Shown: positions 1 through 8,492, counted from the first letter of the stretch. The stretch is 64,000 nucleotides of DNA from Streptomyces sp. NBC_01716 (GCF_036248275.1 NZ_CP109181.1:3472001-3536000); one strand, 5' to 3'. The notes: generated from the letters alone by a model not told the origin. A program made the numbers and translations.

Positions 1-1
1 C

Positions 2-997
2 GGGCTCCCCGAGCTGAAGGCCGCGATCGTCGCGAAGACGCTGCGTGACTCCGGTTACGAGATCGACCCCGCCCAGGTCCTGGTCACCAACGGCGGCAAG
101 CAGGCGATCTACGAGGCCTTCGCCGCGATCCTCGACCCGGGCGACGAGGTCATCGTCCCGGCGCCGTACTGGACGACGTACCCCGAGTCGATCCGGCTGG
201 CCGGGGGTGTCCCGGTGGACGTGGTGGCCGACGAGACCACCGGCTACCGGGTCTCGGTCGAGCAGTTGGAGGCGGCGCGCACGGAGCGTACGAAGGTCGT
301 GCTCTTCGTCTCGCCGTCCAACCCGACCGGCGCCGTCTACAGCCGCGAGGACACCGAGGCCGTCGGCCGCTGGGCCGTGGAGCACGGCCTGTGGGTCATG
401 ACGGACGAGATCTACGAGCACCTCGTCTACGGGAAGGCCGAGTTCACCTCGCTGCCCGCGGCCGTGCCCGAGCTGCGTGACAAGTGCGTCGTCGTCAACG
501 GTGTGGCGAAGACGTACGCGATGACCGGCTGGCGGGTGGGCTGGGTCGTCGGCCCCAAGGACGTGGTGAAGGCCGCGACCAACCTCCAGTCGCACGCGAC
601 GTCGAACGTGGCCAACGTCTCGCAGGCCGCCGCGCTCGCCGCCCTGACCGGGAGTCTCGACGCGGTGGACGAGATGCGGGTCGCCTTCGACCGGCGCCGG
701 GGCACCATCGTCCGGATGCTCAACGAGATCGACGGCGTGGTCTGCCCGGAGCCCGAGGGTGCCTTCTACGTGTACCCGTCGGTGAAGGCGCTGCTCGGCA
801 AGGAGATCCGCGGCAAGCGGCCGGCGAGCTCGGTCGACCTCGCCACCCTGATCCTGGAAGAGGCCGAGGTCGCGGTCGTACCGGGTGAGGCCTTCGGTAC
901 GCCGGGGTATCTGCGGCTGTCGTACGCGCTGGGCGACGAGGACCTGGTCGAGGGTGTGGCGCGGCTCCAGAAGCTGCTGGCGGAGGCCCGCGACTGA
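2..997 (+). CDS. aspC: Aspartate-type PLP aminotransferase, 5' end missing
   Basis: The frame is open from base 2, so the N-terminus lies outside the window; about 331 residues remain of the roughly 400 usual for fold-type I aminotransferases. The protein transfers an amino group from aspartate or a related amino acid to 2-oxoglutarate using pyridoxal phosphate in the cytoplasm. Visible hallmarks are SNPTGAVYS, the [10 protein letters not shown] segment, the Schiff-base lysine in [24 protein letters not shown], and a C-terminal RLSYA substrate-carboxylate arginine segment. A strong hairpin follows the stop. The subfamily (aspartate rather than another class I/II substrate) is inferred from overall resemblance and is fairly secure; exact substrate range is not shown by the sequence. 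Confidence 0.9.
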   Translation, partial: GLPELKAAIVAKTLRDSGYEIDPAQVLVTNGGKQAIYEAFAAILDPGDEVIVPAPYWTTYPESIRLAGGVPVDVVADETTGYRVSVEQLEAARTERTKVVLFVSPSNPTGAVYSREDTEAVGRWAVEHGLWVMTDEIYEHLVYGKAEFTSLPAAVPELRDKCVVVNGVAKTYAMTGWRVGWVVGPKDVVKAATNLQSHATSNVANVSQAAALAALTGSLDAVDEMRVAFDRRRGTIVRMLNEIDGVVCPEPEGAFYVYPSVKALLGKEIRGKRPASSVDLATLILEEAEVAVVPGEAFGTPGYLRLSYALGDEDLVEGVARLQKLLAEARD

Positions 998-1013
998 GTG
1001 CGCCGCTTCGGCA

Positions 1014-1048
1014 GAACGGGTCCCCGGTGCGTCCGGGGGCCCGTTCTT
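1014..1048 (+). terminator. Intrinsic terminator after aspC
   Basis: Arms GAACGGGTCCCCGG and CCGGGGGCCCGTTC flank a short loop and are followed by TTTC. It lies 17 bases after the aspC stop and before the deaminase start, so it separates the two transcription units. Confidence 0.75.
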
Positions 1049-1117
1049 TCGTTCGGGCAACGGCCCGAAGGTGGAAAGGGACTCCCGGAGTCCGCCCGCG
1101 TACGGCAAGATCCATGG

Positions 1118-2176
1118 ATGGAGAACGTTTCCGGCCCCCCGCGCCCCACGCGTGACGACCGCGCCACCCGCGACATCCGTCTGCTGCCCAAGGCCCATCT
1201 GCATCTGCACTTCACCGGCTCGATGCGGCCCACGACCCTGCTGGAGCTCGCCGACAAGTACGGCGTCCATCTCCCGGACGCGCTCACCGGCGGCGAGCCG
1301 CCCCAGCTGCGCGCGACCGACGAGCGGGGCTGGTTCCGCTTCCAGCGGCTCTACGACATCGCCCGGTCCTGTCTGCGGGCCCCCGAGGACATCCAGCGGC
1401 TGGTCCGCGAGGCCGCCGAGGAGGACGTACGGGACGGCTCCGGGTGGCTGGAGATCCAGGTCGACCCCACCTCGTACGCCCCGCTGCTCGGCGGGCTGAT
1501 CCCGGCGCTGGAGATCATCCTGGACGCCGTGGACGCGGCGTCGCGCGACACCGGGCTCGGAATGCGGGTCGTGGTCGCGGCGAACCGGATGAAGCATCCG
1601 CTGGACGCCCGCACGCTGGCCCGGCTCGCGGTGAGGTACGCGGACAGGGGCGTCGTCGGCTTCGGTCTGTCGAACGACGAACGCCGGGGCATGGCACGGG
1701 ACTTCGACCGGGCCTTCGCCATCGCCAGGGAGGGCGGGCTGCTCGCGGCGCCGCACGGCGGTGAGTTGAGCGGGCCCTCGTCGGTGCGGGACTGTCTGGA
1801 CGATCTGCGGGCGAGCCGGATCGGGCACGGCGTACGGGCGGCCGAGGACCCGCGGCTGCTGCGCAAACTGGCCGACCGCGGGGTGACCTGTGAGGTGTGC
1901 CCGGCGTCGAACGTGGCGCTGGGCGTCTACGAGAAGCCCGACGACGTACCCCTGCGCACTCTGTTCGAGGCCGGGGTGCCGATGGCGCTCGGCGCGGACG
2001 ACCCGCTGCTCTTCGGGTCGCGGCTCGCGGCACAGTACGAACTGGTGCGCAGGCACCACGGGTTCACGGACGTCGAACTGGCCGAGCTGGCACGGCAGTC
2101 GGTGCGGGCCTCGGCGGCGTCGGACGGGACGCGGGACAAGCTGCTGGCGGGGATCGACGCCTGGCTGGAAGGCTGA
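1118..2176 (+). CDS. Adenosine deaminase family protein
   Basis: This 352-residue protein belongs to the adenosine/AMP deaminase branch of the amidohydrolase TIM-barrel enzymes, which hydrolyse adenosine or related purines to the 6-oxo form in purine salvage. Metal and catalytic elements are all present: the N-terminal HLHLHFTGS (HxH), APHGGE (His plus catalytic Glu), RIGHGV, and GADDPLLFG with the paired Asp. The start chosen is ATG (MENVSGPP), because the longer in-frame extension covers the aspC terminator and has no family resemblance. Members with the HLHxxGS form of the first motif include adenosine deaminases and adenine or other nucleoside deaminases, so the substrate is not certain. 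Confidence 0.85.
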   Translation: MENVSGPPRPTRDDRATRDIRLLPKAHLHLHFTGSMRPTTLLELADKYGVHLPDALTGGEPPQLRATDERGWFRFQRLYDIARSCLRAPEDIQRLVREAAEEDVRDGSGWLEIQVDPTSYAPLLGGLIPALEIILDAVDAASRDTGLGMRVVVAANRMKHPLDARTLARLAVRYADRGVVGFGLSNDERRGMARDFDRAFAIAREGGLLAAPHGGELSGPSSVRDCLDDLRASRIGHGVRAAEDPRLLRKLADRGVTCEVCPASNVALGVYEKPDDVPLRTLFEAGVPMALGADDPLLFGSRLAAQYELVRRHHGFTDVELAELARQSVRASAASDGTRDKLLAGIDAWLEG

Positions 2177-2196
2177 GCGGACGGCGGCGGGGGCCG

Positions 2197-2799
2197 TCAG
2201 GGGCTGAGCGGGGACAGGACCGTCCGTACCAGGGCCGGGGCGAACTCGTCGAGCGGGGGGACCTGTTCGCCGTCCGGGAAGGCCTTCAGGAAGGCCCGTT
2301 GCAGGCACGCGCCGAGCAGCAGTGAGGCCACGGCGTCGGCGTCGGCGCCCTCCCGTACGCGGCCGGCCTCACGTTCGGCGCGCAGATATCCGGCGAGTGC
2401 GCGCAGCGGCCACTGGGGGCCGGCGCCCAGGGCGCGGATCCCTTCGGCGTGCCTGCGCAGCAGCGCCGGTTCGGCGAAGAGCGAGGCGCCGATCGGGAAG
2501 GTCGCCTCGTAGAAGAGGGCCGCCTGGCGGACGACTTCGGTGAGATTCTCCTCGACGCTGTGACGGGCGTTCGCGCCGAACGGCCCCTCCCCGAGCTCGG
2601 AGAGCAGCGGGCCGAGGCGCGGCAGCCGCTCTTCCAATACGCGCAGGAAGAGCTCCTCCTTGCCGGAGAAGTACTTGTAGAGGGCGGCCTCCGAGCACCC
2701 GGCGGCGCGCGCGATCTCCTTGGTGGTGGCGCGTGCCAGCCCGATGGTGCCCATGAGTTGGGCGGCGGCGTCCAGGATGCGGGCCCGCGCGGGCTTCAT
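2197..2799 (-). CDS. TetR/AcrR family transcriptional regulator
   Basis: A 200-residue protein with an N-terminal TetR helix-turn-helix (residues about 8-55, including TTKEIARAAGCSEAALYKYFSGKEELF) and an all-helical ligand-binding C-terminal part. It is transcribed divergently from the NAD(P)-binding oxidoreductase at 2906, and a set of inverted repeats lies between them. This is the classic arrangement of a TetR repressor that controls itself and the neighbouring gene. The inducer is unknown. The ATG start is the only good one and lies directly before the family domain. Confidence 0.9.
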   Translation of the reverse strand: MKPARARILDAAAQLMGTIGLARATTKEIARAAGCSEAALYKYFSGKEELFLRVLEERLPRLGPLLSELGEGPFGANARHSVEENLTEVVRQAALFYEATFPIGASLFAEPALLRRHAEGIRALGAGPQWPLRALAGYLRAEREAGRVREGADADAVASLLLGACLQRAFLKAFPDGEQVPPLDEFAPALVRTVLSPLSP

Positions 2800-2838
2800 A
2801 GGTGCGCTCCGATCGCTCTGACGAGGCTTGACGAAGGG

Positions 2839-2880
2839 GTGGGTGGATACTCACCATAGAGGTGAGTGAATACTCACCCA
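2839..2880. promoter_or_regulatory. Probable operator for the TetR regulator
   Basis: The divergent intergenic region contains overlapping inverted repeats: GGTGAGTGAATACTCACC (2861-2878), ACTCACC with GGTGAGT (2849-2867), and a further copy of the ATACTCACC half-site on the left. The half-site occurs three times in about 40 bases and lies upstream of both genes. This is typical of a TetR operator occupied by more than one dimer. Confidence 0.75.
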
Positions 2881-2905
2881 CCATAGAACGGAAGAGGCGA
2901 GGGCG

Positions 2906-3541
2906 ATGAGACTCACCGTGTTCGGGGCGACCGGGGGCGTCGGCCGGGAGATCGTGCGGCAGGCACTGGCGGCGGGGCATCGGGTCACGGCGGTGGTGCG
3001 GGACCCGGCGCGGCTGGATGTCACCGGGGACCGGCTCGACGTGTTCACCGCGGCCTCGTTCGACGACCCTGAGGCGCTGCGGGCCGCCGTGGCGGGCCGT
3101 GACGCGGTGCTGTCGGGCGTCGGTCCGCGCGGGCGCAAGGACGCGGGGATCACCGCGCCGGTGACCCGCTCGATCCTGCGGGCGATGGACGCGGAGGGCG
3201 TGCGCCGGCTGCTGGTGGTGAGCGCGGCCCCGGTCGGCGAGGTGCCGCGGGACGAGCCGCTGCTGGGGAAGGTGGCCATGGGCGTGGTCAAGGTCGTGCT
3301 CAGGCCCGTCTACGACGACCTGGCGCGGATGGAGGAGGAACTGGCCCGCAGCGGGACCGACTGGACCGCCGTCCGGCCCCCGCAGCTTCTGGACAGGCCG
3401 GTGACGGGGGTCTACCGCGCGGTGGTGGGGGCGAACCCGCGCGGCGGCAGCAAGATCGGCCGCCCGGACCTCGCCCACGCGATGCTGGCGATGATCGACG
3501 ACCCGGCGACGGTGAAGCAGCCGGTGGGGGTCGCGTACTGA
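2906..3541 (+). CDS. NAD(P)H-binding oxidoreductase, NmrA/atypical SDR type
   Basis: This 211-residue Rossmann-fold protein opens with the dinucleotide-binding motif FGATGGVGREIV and has the later AVRDPARL segment that follows the second strand of the fold. A VVSAAPVGE strand and a C-terminal PDLAHAMLAMIDDP helix match the NmrA/YwnB atypical short-chain dehydrogenase group. Some members are reductases and others only sense NAD(P). It is transcribed away from the TetR gene across a shared operator, so it is probably repressed by that regulator. The RBS GAAGAGGCGAGGG precedes the ATG. The substrate is unknown. Confidence 0.8.
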   Translation: MRLTVFGATGGVGREIVRQALAAGHRVTAVVRDPARLDVTGDRLDVFTAASFDDPEALRAAVAGRDAVLSGVGPRGRKDAGITAPVTRSILRAMDAEGVRRLLVVSAAPVGEVPRDEPLLGKVAMGVVKVVLRPVYDDLARMEEELARSGTDWTAVRPPQLLDRPVTGVYRAVVGANPRGGSKIGRPDLAHAMLAMIDDPATVKQPVGVAY

Positions 3542-3867
3542 GATGCGGGCGACTGCGGGGCGGAGGATCACCCTCGTACGGGACGTACATGAGGCGCGGG
3601 GAAGAAGCGCTTCGTCACCACGGTCCCGGGCCGGACACGACGGGGCGGCGCGGGCACCAGCACCGCCCAGGGCTCAGCGAGTTGAGCCCTGTGGACAACG
3701 CGGGGGGCCTCCCGTGCCCGAAGGACCATGGGGAGAGCGCACGTGCCAACGAGACACCAGCCACTCCGCGGCGGGCGCGGCCGGACATCGGCCGCCCGAC
3801 CGGGGGCCTGAACCGGACGGGGTTCGTCCAACACGCCCTGGCGCTCCTCGCCGGGCGACGGCGGGGC
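3542..3867. other. Intergenic region between convergent genes
   Basis: No convincing gene lies here; open frames are shadows of GC-rich DNA. It contains an 8-bp perfect hairpin (AGGGCTCA and TGAGCCCT, 3669-3690) that could terminate one of the convergent genes. The hairpin overlaps by one base a perfect copy of the Streptomyces DnaA-box consensus on the minus strand (TGTGGACAA, 3690-3698). Confidence 0.5.
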
Positions 3868-4923
3868 TCAGAGGCTGACGCCGACCGTCACCGGCTCGTT
3901 GACCAGCGTGATCCCGAACGCCTCGCGGACGCCGGCGACGACCTCCCGCGCGAGCGCGAGCAGGTCCTCGGTGGTGGCGTGGCCCCGGTTGGTCAGCGCG
4001 AGCGTGTGCTTGGTGGAGATACGGGCGGGGCCGGTGCCGTACCCCTTGGTGAAGCCCGCGCGGTCGATCAGCCACGCGGCCGAGGTCTTCGTGCGGCCCT
4101 CCCCCGCCGGGTACGCGGGCGGCGTGACGTCCGGGCCGAGCCGCTCCGCCGCGCGGGCGAGGAAGGCCGCGTACGCCGTGTCGTCGAGGATCGGGTTGGT
4201 GAAGAAGGAGCCGGCCGACCATGTGTCGTGGTCCGCGGGGTCGAGCACCATGCCCTTGCCCGCGCGCAGTTCGAGCACCGTACGGCGGGCGGCGTCCAGC
4301 GGGACGCGGTCGCCGGGTCCGACTCCGAGCGCGCGGGCCGTCTCGGCGTACTTGAGCGGGGCCGAGAGCCCGCCCGCGTCCTCCAGCGCGAACCGGACAC
4401 GCAGGACGACGTAGCGCTCGGGGTGCTCCTTGAAGCGGCTGTGCCGGTATGAGAAGGCGCACTCGGCGTTGGCGAGGGTCAGGATCTCGCGGGCGGCGCG
4501 GTCGTAGGCGACGACCTCGGTGATGGTGCTGGACACCTCCTGGCCGTACGCGCCGACGTTCTGGATCGGGGTGGCGCCGGCCGAGCCGGGGACGCCGGCC
4601 AGGCATTCGATACCCGCGAGCCCCGCATCGACCGTACGGGCGACGGCGTCGGTCCAGGTCTCGCCGGCGGCCAGTTCCAGCGCCGCACCCGTGAGGTCGA
4701 AGCCGCGTGTCGCGATGCGCAGGGCGGTGCCCTCGAAGCCCTTGTCCCCGATGACCAGATTGCTGCCGCCGCCGATGATCAGGAGCGGCGTGCCGGCGTC
4801 GTCCGCCTCGCGCACGGCGGTGACGACCTCGGCGTCGGTGGTCGCGGTGATCAGCCGGGTGGCCGGGCCGCCGAGGCGGAAGGTGGTCAGCGGGGCGAGG
4901 GGAGCGTCCTGGAGTTCCTGCAC
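3868..4923 (-). CDS. murB: UDP-N-acetylenolpyruvoylglucosamine reductase
   Basis: MurB (351 residues) reduces UDP-GlcNAc-enolpyruvate to UDP-MurNAc with NADPH and bound FAD, the second committed step of peptidoglycan precursor synthesis in the cytoplasm. The FAD-binding segment IIGGGSNLVIGDKGFEG, the GIECLAGVPGSAGATPIQNVGAYGQE block, the SYRHSRFKE region containing the conserved Tyr and Arg, and a C-terminal WSAGSFFTNP with catalytic Ser are visible. The C-terminal AAWLIDRAGFTKG segment is typical of type I enzymes. The start is GTG at 4923. A strong hairpin ends the upstream MFS transcript just before it, so murB probably has its own promoter. Confidence 0.95.
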   Translation of the reverse strand: MQELQDAPLAPLTTFRLGGPATRLITATTDAEVVTAVREADDAGTPLLIIGGGSNLVIGDKGFEGTALRIATRGFDLTGAALELAAGETWTDAVARTVDAGLAGIECLAGVPGSAGATPIQNVGAYGQEVSSTITEVVAYDRAAREILTLANAECAFSYRHSRFKEHPERYVVLRVRFALEDAGGLSAPLKYAETARALGVGPGDRVPLDAARRTVLELRAGKGMVLDPADHDTWSAGSFFTNPILDDTAYAAFLARAAERLGPDVTPPAYPAGEGRTKTSAAWLIDRAGFTKGYGTGPARISTKHTLALTNRGHATTEDLLALAREVVAGVREAFGITLVNEPVTVGVSL

Positions 4924-4935
4924 GGGACAAGACTA

Positions 4936-4974
4936 CGGTCCGGTCCGGAGACGATTCGTCTCCGGACCGGACCG
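4936..4974 (-). terminator. Terminator between MFS gene and murB
   Basis: A perfect inverted repeat with 19-base arms lies at 4936-4954 and 4956-4974 (GGTCCGGTCCGGAGACGA and its complement). It is placed directly downstream of the MFS gene on the minus strand and just upstream of murB. No long T run is seen, as is common in Streptomyces. Confidence 0.7.
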
Positions 4975-5001
4975 GACCGCGCCGTTCCGCGCCGGGGGTT
5001 G

Positions 5002-6465
5002 TCAGACACCGACCGTCCTGCGCTCCCCCGCCGCCCCGGCTTCCGGCCCGGCTTCCGGCTTCCGCAGCAGTACGGTCTTCGCCCGCGCCCGGCGGCCCGG
5101 CATGGCCAGGGCCGCCAGGGCCGCGACCCCCACGACCGCCGAGCCGATCCACAGGGCCGGGACCGTGCCGTCGACGAAGATCTGCGGCGTCTCGTAACCG
5201 CCCTGCGCGGAGAACACCGCCCCGAGGACCGCGACGCCGAGCGCTCCGCCGACCTCGCGCAGCGCGTTGTTGGCGCCGGACGCGATTCCCTGCTCCTCGG
5301 TCCTGACGCTGGACATGACCAGGCTGGCGGCGGGGGCGAAGTACATCGCCATGCCGATCCCGCTGATGATCAGGGCGGGCAGCTGCGCCGCGTACGACAC
5401 ACCGGGCTCGATGACCATCGCGAACAGGGCCAGCCCGACGGCCTGGAGGGCGAGCCCGGTGGTGACGACGGGCCGGCCGCCGATCCGGTCGGAGAGGATC
5501 CCGGCGAGCGGCGCGACGAGCAGCGGCATCGCGGTCCAGGGCAGCATCCGCAGGCCGGCCTCGGTGGGCGAGTAGCCTGCGACGCCCTGCATGAACTGGC
5601 TGAGCAGGAAGATCGAGCCGAACATGCCGAGGAACATCAGCAGGCTCGCGGCGTTGATCCCGGCGAAGGTGCGGTCCTTGAACAGCCGCATGGGCAGCAT
5701 CGAGTCGGGCCTGCGGATGCCGTGGCGTACGAAGCCGCCGATCAGGGCCGTGCCGACGATCAGCCCGGTGAGGACGAGCGGGCTGGTCCAGCCCTCGGTG
5801 TTGGCGGTGACCAGGGCGTAGACGATGCCGAAGAGGCCGCCGCTGATGAGCAGGGTGCCGGGGATGTCGATACGGGCGTTCGGGGCGTACGACTCCTTGA
5901 GCCGGGTCCTGGCGAGCGGCAGCAGCACGAGGCCGACCGGGACGTTCAGCCAGAAGATCCATTCCCAGGAGATGTGTTCGGTGAGGCTTCCGCCGACGAG
6001 CGGACCCGCGGCCACGGCGATGCCGGTGACGGCGCTGAAGATGCCGAGGGCCGCGCCGCGCTTCGCGGCCGGGACCGCCGCGGTGAGCAGGGTGAGTGCC
6101 AGCGGCATCATGATCGCCGCGCCGACTCCCTGGACGGCGCGCGCGGCGATGAGGCTGTTGATGCCGGGCGCGAGGGCCGCGGCGGCGGACGCCGCGGTGA
6201 AGATCGAGAGGCCGCCGACGAAGAGCCTGCGGCGGCCGAAGCGGTCGCCGAGGGCCGCGCCGAACATGAGCAGCACCGCGAAGGTGAGCGTGTAGGCGTT
6301 GACCGTCCACTCAAGGTCGGCGAGTTTGCCGCCGAGGTCCTCGCGGATGGACGGCAGGGCGGTGGTGACGACGAGGTTGTCGAGGGCCGCCATGAAGCCC
6401 GCGGCGCCGGTGATGACGAGGGCCCAGGTGGCGTTCGCGCCACCGCGGGCTGCTGGCTGGTTCAT
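5002..6465 (-). CDS. MFS drug exporter, DHA2 (EmrB/QacA) family
   Basis: A 487-residue inner-membrane proton antiporter with about 14 hydrophobic segments, as in the DHA2 group of multidrug exporters. Early motifs include LDNLVVTTALPSIREDL (motif D1-like, residues about 26-42), and the loop 2-3 signature GDRFGRRRLFVGG (motif A). IGGSLTEHISWEWIFWLNVPVG (motif C and following segment) is typical of actinomycete antibiotic-resistance exporters. The TetR gene lies immediately upstream in the same direction, and an inverted repeat precedes the ATG, so expression is probably repressed until a substrate is sensed. The substrate cannot be deduced. Confidence 0.9.
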   Translation of the reverse strand: MNQPAARGGANATWALVITGAAGFMAALDNLVVTTALPSIREDLGGKLADLEWTVNAYTLTFAVLLMFGAALGDRFGRRRLFVGGLSIFTAASAAAALAPGINSLIAARAVQGVGAAIMMPLALTLLTAAVPAAKRGAALGIFSAVTGIAVAAGPLVGGSLTEHISWEWIFWLNVPVGLVLLPLARTRLKESYAPNARIDIPGTLLISGGLFGIVYALVTANTEGWTSPLVLTGLIVGTALIGGFVRHGIRRPDSMLPMRLFKDRTFAGINAASLLMFLGMFGSIFLLSQFMQGVAGYSPTEAGLRMLPWTAMPLLVAPLAGILSDRIGGRPVVTTGLALQAVGLALFAMVIEPGVSYAAQLPALIISGIGMAMYFAPAASLVMSSVRTEEQGIASGANNALREVGGALGVAVLGAVFSAQGGYETPQIFVDGTVPALWIGSAVVGVAALAALAMPGRRARAKTVLLRKPEAGPEAGAAGERRTVGV

Positions 6466-6482
6466 TGTTCTCCCCGATCTGA

Positions 6483-6500
6483 TTAGTTATGGATTACTAA
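6483..6500. promoter_or_regulatory. Candidate operator upstream of the MFS gene
   Basis: TTAGTTATGGATTACTAA has 5-base inverted arms (TTAGT/ACTAA) and lies 18 bases before the MFS start in an AT-rich island. It shares the core AGTTAT-x-GATT with the palindrome before the TetR gene at 7141, so the same repressor may bind both. Confidence 0.55.
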
Positions 6501-6567
6501 CTTTCATTCCCATGAAAAGGGCATGAAACGAGTAGCGAAAAGCATGAGCGGGGCCGCCCGCTTCGGA

Positions 6568-7137
6568 TCAGCCGTCCGAGCCGGCCAACGGCCGCGCGGA
6601 GTCGTAGAAGCCGCTCCAGACGCGGTCGTCGGCCGGAAACCCCAGCGCCAGCAGGGTGTTGGCCAGCATGCCGAAGGCCAGGAAGGTCGTCGTCTCCTTC
6701 GCGTCCGCACCCAGCGCCAGATGCGCGGTGTCCCAGAGCCGCGACCACGCGGCCCGTACGGAGGCGCCGAATTCGTGGTCCCCCGCCGCTTCGGCCGCCG
6801 CGACGGCGGCGTACACCTGCATCTGCATCATCAGCTTGTCCGGGTCGTCGGCGATGAGCTGCTGATAGGCGCGGGCCATGGAGTGGACGACCTCGTCGGG
6901 GGCGACCCCCTTGGACACCTCCTCGAAGATGCGCCGGGTGTCCTGGAGGCAGCGCTCCGACGCCGCGAGGAAGATCGCCTGCTTGTTCGCGAAGAGGCGG
7001 AAGAGGTACGGCTGCGAGACGCCCACGCGGCGGGCGATCACCTCGGTGGAGGTGCCTTGGTAGCCGGTGCGGGCGAATTCGGTGATCGCCGCGCGGATGA
7101 CGCTCTCGCGTCGCTCTTCTGCGCTCATTCTGACCAT
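6568..7137 (-). CDS. TetR family regulator of the MFS exporter
   Basis: A 189-residue TetR protein. The N-terminal domain is ESVIRAAITEFARTGYQGTS followed by the helix-turn-helix TEVIARRVGVSQPYLFRLFANKQAIF (about residues 12-56); the rest is helical ligand-binding domain. It lies upstream of the MFS gene on the same strand with about 100 bases between them. An AT-rich palindrome abuts its start codon, which predicts autorepression. The start is ATG at 7137; ATG at 7128 (MSAEERR) is an alternative and would not alter the domain. Confidence 0.9.
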   Translation of the reverse strand: MVRMSAEERRESVIRAAITEFARTGYQGTSTEVIARRVGVSQPYLFRLFANKQAIFLAASERCLQDTRRIFEEVSKGVAPDEVVHSMARAYQQLIADDPDKLMMQMQVYAAVAAAEAAGDHEFGASVRAAWSRLWDTAHLALGADAKETTTFLAFGMLANTLLALGFPADDRVWSGFYDSARPLAGSDG

Positions 7138-7140
7138 GAG

Positions 7141-7166
7141 AAGTAAGTTATTGATTGATTACTTAC
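7141..7166. promoter_or_regulatory. Candidate TetR autoregulatory operator
   Basis: GTAAGT (7143-7148) and ACTTAC (7161-7166) form an inverted repeat with a 12-base AT-rich centre, starting only a few bases upstream of the TetR start codon. In such GC-rich DNA this AT-rich dyad stands out and probably overlaps the promoter. Confidence 0.6.
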
Positions 7167-7232
7167 CTGTCAAGCCCTGAGCTCGCCCCACGTTCCCGGG
7201 CGCCGTACGGCGCCCGGGAACCGGTCATCTCC

Positions 7233-7661
7233 TTAGGCCAGCTGGACGACGGCGCGGGACATCCCCAGCACCTTCTTGCCCTCGCTGGTCGCCGTCAGAT
7301 CCACGCGTACGCGGTTGTCGTCGAGCTTGTCGCCGATCTTGGCGGTCACCTCGACGACCGCGCCCCTGCCGTCGTTGGGCACCACGACGGGTTTGGTGAA
7401 GCGGACGCCGTACTCGACCACGGCCCCCGGGTCCCCCACCCAGTCGGTCACCACCCGGACGGCCTCGGCCATCGTGAACATGCCGTGCGCGATGACGTCG
7501 GGCAGCCCGACCTCCCGCGCGAACTTCTCGTTCCAGTGGATCGGGTTGAAGTCGCCCGATGCGCCCGCGTAGCGCACCAGGGTGTCGCGCGTCACCGGGA
7601 ACGTCGCGGCCGGCAGCTCCGTACCGATCTCGACGTTGTCGTAGGCGATCTGCGTGGCCAT
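7233..7661 (-). CDS. MaoC-type (hot-dog) dehydratase subunit, HadB-like
   Basis: A 142-residue single hot-dog protein with the hydratase-2 catalytic motif: GDFNPIHWNEKFAREVGLPDVIAHG contains the conserved Asp and His. It resembles HadB of mycobacteria and the second subunit of (R)-hydratase pairs that dehydrate 3-hydroxyacyl thioesters. The start is ATG at 7661 (MATQIAYDNVEIG), preceded by the RBS-like GAGGGGGAG and lying 5 bases after the previous gene; the longer frame overlaps that gene and is rejected. With the upstream gene it probably forms a heterodimer in which this subunit supplies the active site. The acyl substrate is unknown. Confidence 0.85.
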   Translation of the reverse strand: MATQIAYDNVEIGTELPAATFPVTRDTLVRYAGASGDFNPIHWNEKFAREVGLPDVIAHGMFTMAEAVRVVTDWVGDPGAVVEYGVRFTKPVVVPNDGRGAVVEVTAKIGDKLDDNRVRVDLTATSEGKKVLGMSRAVVQLA

Positions 7662-7666
7662 CGGCG

Positions 7667-8119
7667 TCACTCCCCCTCGGCGGCGCGCGCCACCAGCTTG
7701 GTCCACGCGGTCACGACGTGCGCACCCGCCTCGTCGTGCACCTCGCCGCGGACGTCGAGGATGTCGTTGCCCGCCATGGACTTGATTCCCTCGATGGTGG
7801 AGGTGACCGTCAGCCGGTCGCCCGCATGTACGGGACGGGTGTAGACGAACTTCTGGTCGCCGTGCACGACCCGGCTGTAGTCGAGACCCAGCTGCGGATC
7901 GGCGATGACCTCCCGCGCCGCCTTGAAGGTGATCGCGAAGACGAACGTCGGCGGGGCGATCACGTCGAGGTGACCGAACGCCTTCGCGGCGTCCGGATCG
8001 ACGTACGCCGGATTGGTGTCACCCACCGCCTCGGCGAACTCGCGGATCTTCTCCCGGCCGACCTCGTACGGCTCGGTCGGCGGATACGTCCGCCCGACGA
8101 AGGACTGGTCGAGCGCCAT
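7667..8119 (-). CDS. MaoC N-terminal-type dehydratase subunit, HadA-like
   Basis: A 150-residue hot-dog protein of the FAS1 dehydratase-region/HadA type. It begins MALDQSFVGRTYPPTEPYEVGREKI and contains the VGDTNPAYVDPDAAKAFGHLDVIAPPTF segment. This has the hot-dog lid region but lacks the Asp-x-x-x-x-His catalytic pair seen in the partner gene. HadA-type subunits bind the acyl chain and pair with a catalytic HadB-type subunit. The RBS GGAGGGAA precedes the ATG. The gene begins a two-gene operon downstream of the rpmG terminator. Confidence 0.85.
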   Translation of the reverse strand: MALDQSFVGRTYPPTEPYEVGREKIREFAEAVGDTNPAYVDPDAAKAFGHLDVIAPPTFVFAITFKAAREVIADPQLGLDYSRVVHGDQKFVYTRPVHAGDRLTVTSTIEGIKSMAGNDILDVRGEVHDEAGAHVVTAWTKLVARAAEGE

Positions 8120-8191
8120 GGACTCGTTCCCTCCTGATCAGACTGCCCTGTTGAATGGTGCCCAACTATGGATCGGGCGCGGCAAACGACA

Positions 8192-8224
8192 CGAGGCCGC
8201 CCCCCGGTCAAGGGGACGGCCTCG
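8192..8224 (-). terminator. Terminator after rpmG
   Basis: Inverted arms CGAGGCC (8192-8198) and GGCCTCG (8218-8224), extended by C4/G4 with one mismatch, lie just downstream of rpmG on the minus strand and before the dehydratase pair. Confidence 0.65.
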
Positions 8225-8238
8225 GGTGCGAGCCTGGT

Positions 8239-8403
8239 TCAGCGCGTTTCGCGGTGAGCCGTGTGCGAGTTGCAGCGAGGGCAGTGCTTCTTCATCTCAA
8301 GACGGTCCGGGTTGTTGCGCCGGTTCTTCTTGGTGATGTAGTTCCGCTCCTTGCACTCCACGCAGGCCAGCGTGATCTTCGGGCGGACGTCGGTGGCAGC
8401 CAC
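8239..8403 (-). CDS. rpmG: 50S ribosomal protein L33, zinc-binding form
   Basis: A 54-residue basic protein of the large ribosomal subunit, ending in THAHRETR-like residues (SHTAHRETR). Two CxxC pairs (CVEC near residue 15 and CPRC near residue 41) mark it as the zinc-ribbon C+ form. Streptomyces often also carry a zinc-free paralogue that is induced by zinc limitation. The start is GTG at 8403, with AAGGAG 8-9 bases upstream. It lies downstream of two tRNA genes on the same strand, so it may be cotranscribed with them or have its own promoter. Confidence 0.95.
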
Positions 8404-8492
8404 GTGAGTGCTCCTTGGACGGACAGATTGACGGGTTAACGCATAAAAGAGTAGCCGATCGAAGGATCGCCCCCACCATCGGCTACCGTGTG

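Noticed and set aside
3674..6310. An 878-codon minus-strand open frame over murB and the MFS gene
   Set aside because: It lies in a different frame from both genes, is Arg/Pro-rich, and runs across the perfect terminator hairpin at 4936. It is shadow sequence.
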